Part shown: piece after piece, positions 10,393 to 21,079 of the stretch
Layout: each line of letters begins with the position of its first letter
Numbering within the stretch: position 1 is the stretch's first letter
From: Mikania micrantha
Lineage: Eukaryota; Streptophyta; Magnoliopsida; Asterales; Asteraceae
Length of the DNA stretch: 64,000 nt
NCBI GenBank assembly: GCA_009363875.1
Contig: CM018683.1
Span: forward strand, 66,636,187-66,700,186
Direction of reading: 5' to 3'
Position numbers and translations under genes: made by a program
The notes under the pieces: model-generated
Told to the model about the DNA's origin: nothing
Databases searched by the model: none
What the model saw: only the letters and a program-made list of their open reading frames with translations

Positions 10393-12934
10393 ATCTGTTA
10401 CACCCCGAGCCGGCGGGGTAGGATCGGGTTTCCCCGTCGGGCGGAAGGTTCCCGGGGCACGATATCGTGAATGATAATCGGAATGATCAGATTGTTTACA
10501 TTGCACATGATATATAAATGAGAAACTTGCTACAATAAAATAGATTTACAAAGTTAAATTACATCAGTTAAGTTTATAATTTAACAATGTAAATCTACTA
10601 TCACATCATAAATCTTCAATCTTGTATATGCACAAGATATACAAAATAACTGTGTATGATGTCCAAAAATATACATATCCAAAAAGCTAGGTCCTCTATT
10701 TGTAACCTAGTCCAAAAGAAATAACTCTTCAGTTGACCTGTTCGTCACCTGAGAAGTCATGCAAAAATAAAGTCAACACATGGTTGGTGAGTTCATATAG
10801 TTTAATAATTGAAAATGATTTGAAAACCTCTTTCGGTAATGATCGTAACCTCATTAACATCACATGTATCATCCAGCTTGGTATGCTTATGTATAGGGCA
10901 TACCCCTGAGTCGAGCCTACAAGCCCGCCCAGACGCCATCCCACCACATACTAAGCCACATAGGACATTGATATTAATGATAATTAAGCATTTTTACCCT
11001 ACACACTTCTGATTTAGATTATGCTTTCCAAAATTTGATTTGCCTTTGATTCTCTTGAGTTCATCATAAATACATGATTTCCCAAAAGTCAATGATAGAA
11101 ATGTAATGTTAAATATTTATGTAAATAAATAAATAAACATTTAAATACAACTTAAGACATGATGATTGGGCCATATTTGACTCAATCAATTAGACTTAGT
11201 TGTTGGTGGTTGTCCAAGTTGTAGCCTCTCACACGTGACCAATATCAGGCATAACTCACAAGTAGTATACATGATCTTGCCGGGATTTTAATGATGCCCG
11301 TACAGCCTGACCCAATGGTCTTCTGTACCTGAAGGGACTTTACGGATATCCTTTGATTCTTGATCTCTTTGATTTTCTTGATTTTTGATATTGATTTCGT
11401 TTGATAGTTCACATTATTGCCCATATAGCTTGACTACAAGAGTCTGCTATACCTGAAGGGACTTTATGTGTGTTACACGTGGTCTTGATTCCCTATACAA
11501 CTGACACCCACCTTAACTTGGATATTAATGATTTCATTAGATTGTAATGATTTCATTATTTCAATGATTCACACACATTTATGACTCCTGATTCCTTGAG
11601 TCTCTTGATCTTGATCTTTAGAATTTCCATGATTTCACAATGATACTTGATTCTTGATTTTGATTCTTTGTTCTCAGATCACACACTGAGTTAGATTTCT
11701 TTTGAATATGATCTTTAGTTTCTTTGATTTCACTTTGAATTTAGGTTCTTGAATTTGAGCTTAATGGACTAAGGATTTGTTTAGGGTTTGGAATTAAAGT
11801 GTAACTCATAAGAGTAATTTAATTAATTTGATAATTTGATCTGCATCATAATTACCTAGATAGGAGTCTAGACATATAACAAACATATATATGTAAAACA
11901 TATAATAAAATAAAGCATTTAAGTAAACAATTTAAATAAAACAGTTTACGCATGCTTCTCAGCCCCGCGTTTTAAAACAAAAATGTTTAGAAAAGGGGCA
12001 ATGAACTCACCTGTGCTGCTATGTAAATGATCTAACACAAAATGCGCGCTCTTGTTGTATCTTAGGTTCCTGAGTTGTTTTATAAGAGTTTGAATACGAT
12101 AAGTACATGTAATAATCATCGTACCTAAGGTTTGGTCTTGGTGTGTGTAACTAATTGTCCTAATTTACTAAGTGTTTCTATGTTTTAGTCTACCTTTCTA
12201 ACCTAAATATCCATTTATAACCCAATCCCATGATTAATCATAACAATTTACTTGTAAATTTTCACGAAATTTCGGCAGAGTTTCCTTTGTTTTTAAGGCA
12301 AATCCAGACAATTATATTGTCTATTTTGCAACAAATTCCCAAACAATTAAATCACAATAAGTCTTTAAACCAAAACATTACAATTAACTTTCATTTTAAA
12401 TCTAATACTAAGTCAAAACCATTTAATTACTTTTAACAAATTATAAATCAACTTCTTTTAATAAAATCTCATTACTTGGATTACATAATATTGGACATGT
12501 GATGGACTTAAATTTTACATGTTAAGCCCAATGAAGCCCATGTTTGATCTTTATTGGATTAAGTTTCCATGATTTAATCGCTCCTAGATCTTTTAGTTCT
12601 TTGTTTTGCTTTCAATTATACAATGAAATCCCAAGGGTGTTCCACTAATTAAAATAGGTGTAACCCCTAGGTTGTATTGTTAATGTTCAAAGAAACGCTT
12701 TGTTATGAAATTGTAACTAACCCATAATTGATTTCATCACCTTTCCCTAATTCAATGACTCTAGTTTATATTTCATGCACCCATGCACACACATGCCTTG
12801 AGTATCCTATGCATGCCCTTATGTGACCTAATTATCATGAGAAACTTAAGTTAATATCTATCTAACCATTTCTTAAGTTCTCCACATTAGTTTTGATGGT
12901 CATAAGTCCCACATCAACCGAATTAGGCGTCAAT

Positions 12935-13490
12935 AAGGTTCGGATCCTGGTTAGGGCAGCGAACCTATTGCCTAATTCCTTAGGTTCGGCTGAATTTGAG
13001 AAAGGTGGGGTTCGACTACATCAAAAATGGTTCTAGGTTCGTGGGAGGGTTCGGCTCATCCATGCATGTTCCTAGGTTCGTGTAATCAACTGGGGTTCGG
13101 CAAGAAGTGGGCTTCTCAGGTTCGCATGCATTAGGTTCGCCACTAGTGAAGGTTCGGTAAGGGTCCTGGGTTCGTGAGTCCTAGGGTTCGTGGACCAAGG
13201 TTCGACCAAGGAGCAAGGGATAGGTTCGGCTATGGTTCCAGCACTTAGGTTCGTTCCTTCATTAGGGTTCGGTTGGGATGATGGCAACAGGTTCGTGGCA
13301 TGGGTTGCAGGGTTCGGTGCTGCACCTCCACAGGTTCGTTGCAGGTTCAATCCTGTGTCGACAGGTTCAGTACAGGGTTCGGCCAGAGAAGATACTAGGT
13401 TCGGCTGCCTAATGCTTGGGTCGCTTAGGGTTCGTCCTCATCATGAAGGTTCGGCCAAAAATTTGAGGGTTCGGCCGTAGGGTTGTTCAC
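12935..13490. repeat. GGTTCG motif array in LTR B
   Basis: More than twenty copies of AGGTTCG or GGGTTCG, many followed by GC, occur at irregular 15-40 base spacing. The sequence between them is not repeated, so this is not a simple tandem repeat. On the transcribed (minus) strand the word is CGAACC. Confidence 0.85.
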
Positions 13491-13816
13491 GAACCTGCAC
13501 TATCCTTGTCTTCCCCATCGATCAGAACCTGTTACAAATCGATTTCTAGGGTTTTCTAGTTGTTAGCCATGGGTTATCTCGAGGCTACTAAGTGTTTAGA
13601 GTCGGTTAACATAGCAATGACTACAAGGACTCGTGTAACCCTCTAAAACCGAAACTTAGATCAAGATTTACCTCATAATAATGGATGAAATCTCGAAAAA
13701 ACTTGTACTTCCGCGATCTACGTGCTGAAATGAACGTCTTGACACCAAATATGCTCGAATCCGGCTTGAAATGGGCTCCAAATCTTAGTGAGAAGTTATG
13801 TTCTTGAGAGGGGTTT

Positions 13817-13855
13817 AGAGAGAGAGAGAGAAAACGAATGAGAGAGAGAGAGAGT
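13817..13855. repeat. GA/CT microsatellite in the LTR B leader
   Basis: Two GA runs are separated by AAAACGAAT. On the minus strand this is a CT-rich leader tract, as is common just downstream of plant transcription starts. Confidence 0.8.
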
Positions 13856-14544
13856 GAAAATGGGGGTGGTTGTGGCATTTAATGGCCACATTAAATATGT
13901 TGGAAAATACCCGGTTGCTCGGTCTCGTTCGGTTTCGCTTAAAATGCCGGTTCGCGAGGTTTTCGCGATGAAACGACACGGGGTATAAAAATAGAATTTA
14001 TAAAATTATTCTAAGTTGTGATTACTAATAAATTAACTAATATCTTCTATTTATTTAAATTTTAAAATATTACTTTATTGTTTAAATCGAAATGTACGGC
14101 CGTCGCGCGTATTCGTTCGAATCGTCATCCGTACGAACACGACGATAACTATACTTTTCAATATCGTTTTCTAATTATAGAATATCATTCAGAACGTTAA
14201 ACTTTCAGATATATTCGTACAGATCGTCACCTATACGAATAACCCGTCAATTTAGCATTCACATAACGACATTCGTGTTGTTTTGTTCTGTAAAGCCTCA
14301 CATACGTTTATACATAATAAATCCTAACAATTAATCACATGATGGTTCTTTGTTGCCAGATAATTATCTGACTCAAGAACCCTATTTCTGGACGTTGTTT
14401 TCTGAATTGAATCTGAACAGTGCTATGATAACGTGAAATGAAAATGATATACAATTGATAACTGAAATATGTACCTGATTTACTGTTCATGTACTGTAGA
14501 GATCACTGTTCCGGTGACGGTTCCAGCACTGATGTTACAATGAC

Positions 14545-15489
14545 CGTTCGCACACAAGGGATGTTTCAAAAATAAAACCTTTCACTACTTATAACTTACC
14601 AAAAGTTTTAGATTAGGGTTTTTACCCATTGGACAAACCTGTGAGCAAGAGAGAGAAGAACAAAAGACAAAGGAGTATGTTCATGCACACCCTGAAGTAC
14701 AGACAAAGCTTTGTAAGGAATGAATCCTGGTCCGATGCCATTACACCATCATCATGAGCATCAAGCTGAGACGGAGTCAGTGTAATTGCGTCATGCCAGG
14801 CGACATGCCTGACAAGCAGTTGACCTTCGCCATGAGCAGCATTTAGAAGATTTGAATTTGAACGAAGGGTTTTCTTGATCAAAAGAAGATCAAGAAACTT
14901 CGATAAGTTATTGTGAAAGAACTGAAGAACTTAAGAGGGTAACCACTGATGTAAATACGATCAGTGGTCATTAGAGAGAAGAAGGACGGAAAGGTAAAAT
15001 TGGAAGATATTATCGAGCCGTGAGAACAATTAATGAGGGCCAATTCAATTAATTGTAGGGGGTCTAATCTTGCAGAGCGATTAGTGACGGTCAAATCAGA
15101 CGTAAGTCTCAAGAATTAGTTAACTGTAGAGAAAAGAAGTTAAGACGAAAGAGATTTTTTAACATCGGATGAACCTTATCCTCGAAAGCAAAGTAACCAT
15201 GGGTAAGTGATGAGGTTAAAAGTCTCTGAAGGAAAGCAGACATTGAAGTGAAAGAAACCACAGAAGGTTTAAAATGTAACAACGGAAGTTTTAACCTCGG
15301 ATAGATTTAACATAGCCACTGAACCTATCCAATTTTTGGGATAACCACTGAGAGAGACCAAGGTTGCTTCATCAGTGGTTTATCAAATATCTGTTGTTAG
15401 GATAATCATTGAAGATTATCCTTTTATATATTTATTTAAAGGTTTAAGAAACACATTTGTAAACGTGTTTATTAAATCATATTTATCAT
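14545..15489 (-). other. Spacer of copia element E between RNase H and extra ORF
   Basis: No domain was recognised. The stretch is scattered with CCACTGA and TCAGTGG words in both orientations (about 14945-15390). An 86-codon frame near 14622-14882 matches nothing I know. The spacer continues at 8354-8279 on the far side of element B. Confidence 0.55.
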
Positions 15490-16136
15490 TTCCAATTTGG
15501 CTACAAACATAGAAAAAGGTTGAAGAATCCAAGGGTTTGGTAAATATGTCCGCTATTTGGTCACTTGTAGAGACATGTTCGAGGACAATTAGTCCCTTTT
15601 CAAAACAGTCTCTAATAAAGTGATGCCTTATTTCTATGTGTATGCTTTTAAAATTTTAGACAAGATTCTTTATTGTGTTTATGGCAGCTTCGCTGTCTAT
15701 AAGGAGAGGTGTTTTTAGTTCAGTTATTCCAAAATCCAACAGTTGATATTGTAACTAAAGGATTTGGGTAGTGCAATGGGCTGCTGCAATGTACTCAGCT
15801 TCAGCAGTTGAATTTGGTACCGACGTTTGCTTTTTTGCTTTGCCATGACACTAAGCAATTTTCAAAGAACTGACATCCTCCCGAAGTAGACTTTCTGGTG
15901 AGCGAGCATCCAGCATAATCAATGTTTGAAAAAACCAACAAGCTTACAAGTTTGATTAGCAGGATCTATATACCTAGCACAGGAGTGCCTTTAAGATATC
16001 TGAGTATCCTCTTCACAAATGACAAACGAGATTGTTTGGGGGAAGACTGGTATCTTGCACATACACATGTTGCCTACATGATGTCTGGCCTTGATGCAAT
16101 AAGATACATCAAAGATCCAATCATGCACCTGTAGAG
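15490..16136 (-). pseudogene. Copia element E RNase H domain
   Basis: RNase H removes the RNA template during reverse transcription. On the minus strand it begins with MIGSLMYLIASRPDIM (16118-16074) and includes words such as DRKSTSGGC-like and STAEAEYIAA-like remnants across shifted frames. It ends in VSTSDQIADIFTKPLD (about 15580-15530), the standard copia RNase H terminus. Several stops and frameshifts break it. It abuts the integrase C-terminus with no RT between. Confidence 0.8.
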
Positions 16137-17120
16137 GGTTTGAAGCAGATTCATTGACTTTAACATCAATAGTTTCCACAACAATTTTGGTCCTGAGATT
16201 GAAAGCTCGGTAAGCCTAAGAGGTCTCAGAGTATCCAACAAAATATCCAGAGTCAACTTTAGCAGTAAACTTGGACAAAGAGTCTTTTGTGTTCAAAATA
16301 AAACACGGACACCCAAAAACTTTAAAGAAGGAAATGAGAGGCTTTATGTTATGAAGGACTTCATAGGCAATCTTGTTATGTCTCTTCACAATGTGAACTC
16401 TGTTTAAGACATAGCAAGCAGTATTTACTGCCTCAGCCCAGATGATAAAGGTAATCCTGAGTCTGCAAGAATAGTTCTTGCAGCTTCAATAAGTGTCCTA
16501 TTCTTTCTTTCCACAACTCCATTTTGAGCAGGAGTTCTAGGAACACTATATTGTCTGAAGATTCCTTTAGAGATGTAGAACTTATCAGGAACCTGATTCA
16601 TGAATTTAGTGCCATTATCACTCCTTATTGTCTTGACAGGAAGAGCAAATTATCTTTCAAGTTGGGTGATAAGGGCAATTATTTTATCAGAACTCTCATC
16701 TTTGTTGAAGAGGAAGAAGGTCCAGCAAAATCTTGAGTAGTCATCCACAATAACTAAACAATATCTCTTTCTTGCCAAACGGGCTACCTTCACTGGACTA
16801 AACAAATCCATATGAAGCAGATTGAGACAGTTAGTTGTTTTGGATTCCTCAATAGACTTATGTGATGTTTTATGTTGCTTTCCCTTTAAGCAAGATTCAC
16901 ATTGACCTTCAAAGTGAAATTCTTTGGAAGGCAGTCCCCTTACTAAAGAAAGGGTAGAAAGCTTATGAAGAGTTTGGTGGATAAGATGGCTGAATCTTCT
17001 GTGCCAAAGAGCAGTTTCAGAAGATGACGCTTTGGCTATCAAACAAGTAGGAGAGGATGTTTGAGAATCAGTGGTCATGTCTACAACGTAGACATTTCCA
17101 CTTCTTTTCGCCGTTAGCAA
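16137..17120 (-). pseudogene. Copia element E integrase
   Basis: Integrase inserts the cDNA. The frame opens at about 17120 with the pre-integrase HHCC region (WHRRFSHL, CESCLKGK). The three acidic residues are visible as LLHMDLFSP (about 16810), IRSDNGTKF (about 16630) and GVVERKNRT (about 16515). A TAA interrupts the frame near 16647, and the downstream part is frameshifted several times. The C-terminal text DSLSKFTAK and VNESASNP ends near 16137, where the RNase H begins. Confidence 0.85.
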
Positions 17121-17159
17121 GGTGTGTTGATCAATTAGGAACTTTATTTTTGAGTTTAT

Positions 17160-17465
17160 TTAAGGAGAAAGGGTTTTGCAGCAGTCCTTGGTGAAAAATG
17201 AACTAAAGTTCTTGTCAGCTAGTTCAGAAACACTCAAAAGATTAAACTTGAGGTTTTCAACTAAACTTACATCTTTGAAGTGCAGTTTTCCACTCAAGAT
17301 AGAACCATAACCTACTATCCAACCCTTTGCATTATTTCCAAAGGAAACAGATCCTCCATTCTTTGGAATGAAGTTATTTAAAATGGATCTGCATCCTGTC
17401 ATGTGCCTAGAGCCTCCACTATCCACATTCCATAGATGATTTTGGTTTGAAGAAGGTCTCTGCAC
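17160..17465 (-). pseudogene. Copia element E protease and pre-integrase segment
   Basis: The motif WNVDSGGSRHMTG (about 17435-17397) is the copia aspartic protease active site, DSGA in most relatives and DSGG here. FNLLSVSELADKN follows, the conserved segment linking protease to integrase. The frame stops at 17160, about 40 bases before the integrase frame. Confidence 0.85.
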
Positions 17466-17559
17466 ATGAGGATCAAATGCAATAGGTTAGATATGGGTCA
17501 TATTTTATTTTAGAAGAAAGAGGAGATGCTTATTTGTTTTGCTGAGTGTTATTCATCAA

Positions 17560-18467
17560 TTTCTACATCATTTGTATCAGTTGTTGCTGATTTTGATGCA
17601 AGATATTGATTTGTGAATCTGCGGAAGAAGGGTTCACATCAGCAGGAGAATAGGTAGCAGGAGTCACCATGGGATAAGAAGGTTGTGTTCCAAGAATGGA
17701 GGGTCCGGGAGAAGCAGATAGAGGTGAAGACAAACGAAGAGATGGATGGGTGTTAGATCTTATTGAACTGTTAGCTGAAGATCTGTTGGCCTTCTTCGAT
17801 TTCTTCATCTTATTGGGGAGATTCCCTTTAGATGAAGAAGCCTGTTCAGCTTTCAATCTTTCAGCATTTAGTTTATCTCTAGCTTTCTCCAATGGAGTTT
17901 TTGTCCAGTAGTTTTCAGTTGTGTGATTGTACTTGAAACACTTTAGACAACCAGGAGATAGAGAAGAATAGTTGGGGATGAAAGGCTAATTTGCCTTCAT
18001 TATTGGATAAGGTGGATGAGGATGAGAAGGAGGGAATCTGATATCAACCATGGGCCTCTTTCCTTTGTCAAGGCGGGCAACATGATTATCAGAGGTTTCA
18101 AGAAGAATTGTACCTTCCGAACTTCGAGTAGAGCTCATGGTTGGAGCAATTTCAGTTTGTTGAGAAGAATTATTATTCTGATCACCTTCTAAGTGTGTTT
18201 CCTCCAGTTTTCCACATTGGTTTCAGTGGGATAAACAAACGTAGGAGACTGTCTAGGTTGGTACACTCTTGAAGGTGTGATTTTTGTGGCTGGAATCTCA
18301 TCAGGGAGAAAGGTAGGAGAGATGGGTTCAAAATTGGTCTCATTTATTTCATTGTCAATGTCAGACCCCCACCTCTCATCACCTGTTGATGATGTCACTG
18401 AGAATATTGCGGAAGCATAGTGGCGATGTCTCAGAGATGAGGGATGACTTACTTGATCCGATATCAT
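17560..18467 (-). pseudogene. Copia element E Gag-like region with damaged zinc knuckle
   Basis: Two open stretches (18467-18189 and 17892-17563) are joined by a frame that carries CLKCFKYNHTTENYW at about 17945-17905. This is a CX2CX4HX4C knuckle whose last Cys is replaced by Tyr. The Lys/Ser-rich text after it (KARDKLNAERLKAEQ) is typical of Gag C-termini. The N-terminal stretch MISDQVSHPS does not look like the usual copia Gag domain, so part of Gag may be missing or the start may be leader sequence. Confidence 0.6.
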
Positions 18468-18944
18468 AGCACATAGATTAACTTAAAATAAATACATTAC
18501 CAAGGGTTTCATGATTACAACCAACATTACAACTAGGTTTATTACATAATCTGATTTATTTAAGTACAAGTGTATGAAGTGCATCCTCACCCGATGGTCA
18601 CTATCTTCCAGCAAAAGTTTTAAGTTGAAAACGTCAGCACAAAGCTGATGAGATCATACAGTTCAAGTTCAACAATATGATATGATATGTAATACAAGTT
18701 CTCAAAATGTTCAGTTCAAGATAACCATGGAACCCGTATCTAGTTTCTTTCGGACGTTCTGTTCTTGTTCTATAAGATACTACCCGTCGGTAACATCTTA
18801 ATGCCTCATTGTCTTAATGTATATCACTACATCAAGAAGTTCTTGAAAAAGATAACAAACATTTACACCAAGGGGAGTTGCAAGCTCCCAGCAAATGGGT
18901 ATCAGCTGATAGCACTATCATTGTTTTCTGTTCGGCCCCACATG

Positions 18945-21079
18945 TGTAACGACTCATTTCGAAAAACATTATAAATAAAACATGATTGGTGGAAGATTGT
19001 GTTTATTTTAAATTAAAAGGGTGTTTTATAAGATTTAATAATCTTAACTATATATTTATTTGGTTGTGCTTAAATAAATATATTGTAGTGGGTGTTAACT
19101 AACTTAATTAAGTTAGAAATAAGCTAGTTAGACTAACTAGAACTTGAGGGGCTGAATCTGTCAATAGCAGAAACTTAAATTAAAAGGTGTTTTAATATTG
19201 ACTTTGGTCAAAATTGGTCATAAGACCATCCTTGTGGCTGGAAACGTGAAAGAGAGGGAGAGACCAAGGAGACCTCAAAAAAAAATTCTGGAGATTTGTC
19301 AATTGGTGCTTGGGTTTTGGTCTAAACTCTCATGCAATCCAAGATTGGAGTTCCTCTTGCATCATACTACAACTAGGTAAGATTTTTGGGTGTTTTTGTT
19401 GGAATTTTCGTGGGTTTCATATGGGGTGTGAGTAAGGTGAGGTGAAATCCGAAATTGGGGGTTTTGATGGTGTTAAATGTTGTTATCCATAGTGGTAATC
19501 ATCTAGGAACAACATCTTGAGCATTTTCTTTCATTTTGTTATAGTATGATAAATGAGGGTTATGGTGTTCATGGGGTATATGAACTTGGGGGGGGGGGTT
19601 AAACTTGATGTCAAATGTTGAATTTGATGATTTTTACCAAGTGGTTGGAGTTTGTTTATGAATATGATGAACTTGTTCATCTTGTAAACTTATTCATCTT
19701 GTAAAAAAATGGAGTTTGATAGATATGTTATAGATCAATGATCATAGGTTGTTAATTGGGTGCACATAAGGTGTTTGATAAAATGACCAATTGTACTCGA
19801 TATGGTTGATTGGTTTTATGCACATGTGTGTATATGTGTATATATTGTATGTGGAATATACAATGGATGTAGAAATTTGGTGAATTTGTTGTTTGTATGT
19901 TTTGGTGTGACAATAATATGCAATAGGTGTATAATTGCTTAATTATTGTAAAATTTTATGTTTATAAGTGGTGTGGTGAATTAAGAATGATTCACAAGGT
20001 GTGTGAACTTCTTAATTGAAGTTTGACTGAAATTAGTCAAATAATTCACATGAGGTGTAAATGTGAATTGGGTTGAATCACAAGTGGTGTGATCTTCCCT
20101 TGTTGAATCTATGGAGTTTAGGTAAATCACAAGTGGTGTGATTACCTACTTTGAGTATCCTTGGTGAAAAAGGGAGTCTCAAAGGAGTGGTGAAAATTTG
20201 ACTTTTATTTGGTGATTATTTTTATGTTCTAACACTTTAATTTTGTTTTAAGGTGTTAATAGATATGAATTTCATGTGTTGAAATGGTTGTTTTATTGGG
20301 ACATATGGAAATCCTTGGGTGGAAAGGAAGTTCCATTTGCCTTGGGTGAAATATGGTGTTGTTAAAGGGTTAGGTGTAAATGACCCGTTTAACCAATCGT
20401 TTGGTGTTAAACTTTATGATATCACCAAATTATGTTTGGAACTTGGTAGTTATGTTTCAAGGGTGTTATTGAATGTATTTGGGGGTAACGGAAGTGTGAT
20501 AATGATCCGGGGTAGTCACAAGGGTGCAAAACGCAAAAAGAAATGCATTTTCTGAATCTGCAGAGGGTGTAGGCTACAGCCCAGGGTGTAGCCTATGGTT
20601 GGGGGCTTCTGTTAAGGAGGCCGTAGCCTACGGCCCAGGGTGTAGCCTACGGTTGGGGGTGTCCAGAATTGCCTATTTTGGTCGTTTTATTGCGTTTGGG
20701 ATCTAATAACCTTCCGTTATGAACCAAAAAGTATACATAGGTGTTCTTACTTAGTTCTAACGAACTAATGGTGATTTAAATGTGGTGTTTTGTAGGTGAA
20801 CGTAAAGGGTGATGGCGGTTGTGATCAGGTTGCTTGTAATGGCTCGGATCGAAATGTGTTTTGGGGTTTTATTTTGTTAGTTAAAAACAAAGGTTTTGTG
20901 AATCATTTTGGTGTAAATGGGTTTGTTAAATGTTTAACTAACGTTAACTCATTTGGAACTTGGATGTAAGTTGGTTATTAAAGTGTTAATATTCACATGT
21001 TTATTGTGAAAAATCTGGGACCTAACTCTGAGGGTGTTTTAAAACACGTGTAATACGTGTGCGAATTTTGGGCATTACA
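18945..21079 (+). repeat. Solo LTR, 2135 bp, perfect 5-bp target duplication
   Basis: The block runs from TGTAACGACTC to GGGCATTACA with ACATG on both sides (18940-18944 and 21080-21084). No internal region, primer site or polypurine tract is present, so it is a solo LTR left by recombination. The plus orientation is preferred because the text near 19230-19390 looks like a transcribed leader ending in a splice-donor-like AGGTAAGA. An open frame at 19198-19380 is part of this leader and not convincing as a gene. Confidence 0.85.
20560..20665. repeat. GTAGCCTACGG repeats in the solo LTR
   Basis: Four copies of a word like GTAGCCTACGG alternate with CCCAGGGT and TTGGGGG, forming two imperfect 55-70 base units. 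CCGTAGCCTACGG is itself palindromic. GC content is well above the surroundings. Confidence 0.75.

Larger units (their letters stand above)
8355..14539 (-). mobile_element. Element B: deletion derivative of the 4-kb-LTR gypsy family
   Basis: On the minus strand: a full 5' LTR (14539-10396), primer-binding site (10392-10380), leader, the N-terminal part of gag (10227-9472), about 92 bp of filler, and a 1-kb piece of the 3' LTR (9379-8355). Protease, pol, polypurine tract and most of the 3' LTR are absent. LTR ends and inner blocks match the LTRs of element C in reverse complement, so B and C are one family. Flanking 5-mers are TTAAC (8350-8354) and ATGAC (14540-14544), only 3 of 5 identical, so the target duplication is decayed or uncertain. 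It sits in the spacer of copia element E. Confidence 0.86.
10396..14539 (-). repeat. 5' LTR of element B (about 4.1 kb)
   Basis: The LTR runs from TGTTACACCCCGAGCC next to the primer site to GCACTGATGTTACA at 14539, i.e. TGTAACATCAG on the minus strand, the same start as LTR C. The leader is rich in CT/GA runs. A 0.55-kb block of GGTTCG words occupies 12935-13490, the position held by CATTCG words in LTR C. Open frames inside (e.g. around 13072-13480 and 10729-10947) follow these repeats or duplicate between LTRs and are not taken as genes. Confidence 0.88.
7822..18484 (-). mobile_element. Element E: Ty1/copia relic with an extra ORF, RT deleted, carrying element B
   Basis: Read on the minus strand the order is Gag-like region (18467-17560), protease (17465-17160), integrase (17120 to about 16137), RNase H (about 16136-15490), spacer, inserted element B (8355-14539), spacer and extra ORF (8260-7822). 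Protease before integrase before RNase H is the Ty1/copia order. An extra ORF downstream of pol is known in SIRE/Maximus-type copia elements of composites. The reverse transcriptase that should lie between integrase and RNase H is missing. Element A truncates the far end. Confidence 0.82.

Noticed and set aside
13072..13480. Two overlapping frames of about 92-96 codons on opposite strands
   Set aside because: They follow the GGTTCG word array, which lacks stop codons by composition. Repetitive translation, no known domain.
14622..15112. Two minus-strand frames (86 and 77 codons) after the copia RNase H
   Set aside because: No recognisable domain, and their position in the spacer between RNase H and the extra ORF makes chance frames the simplest reading.
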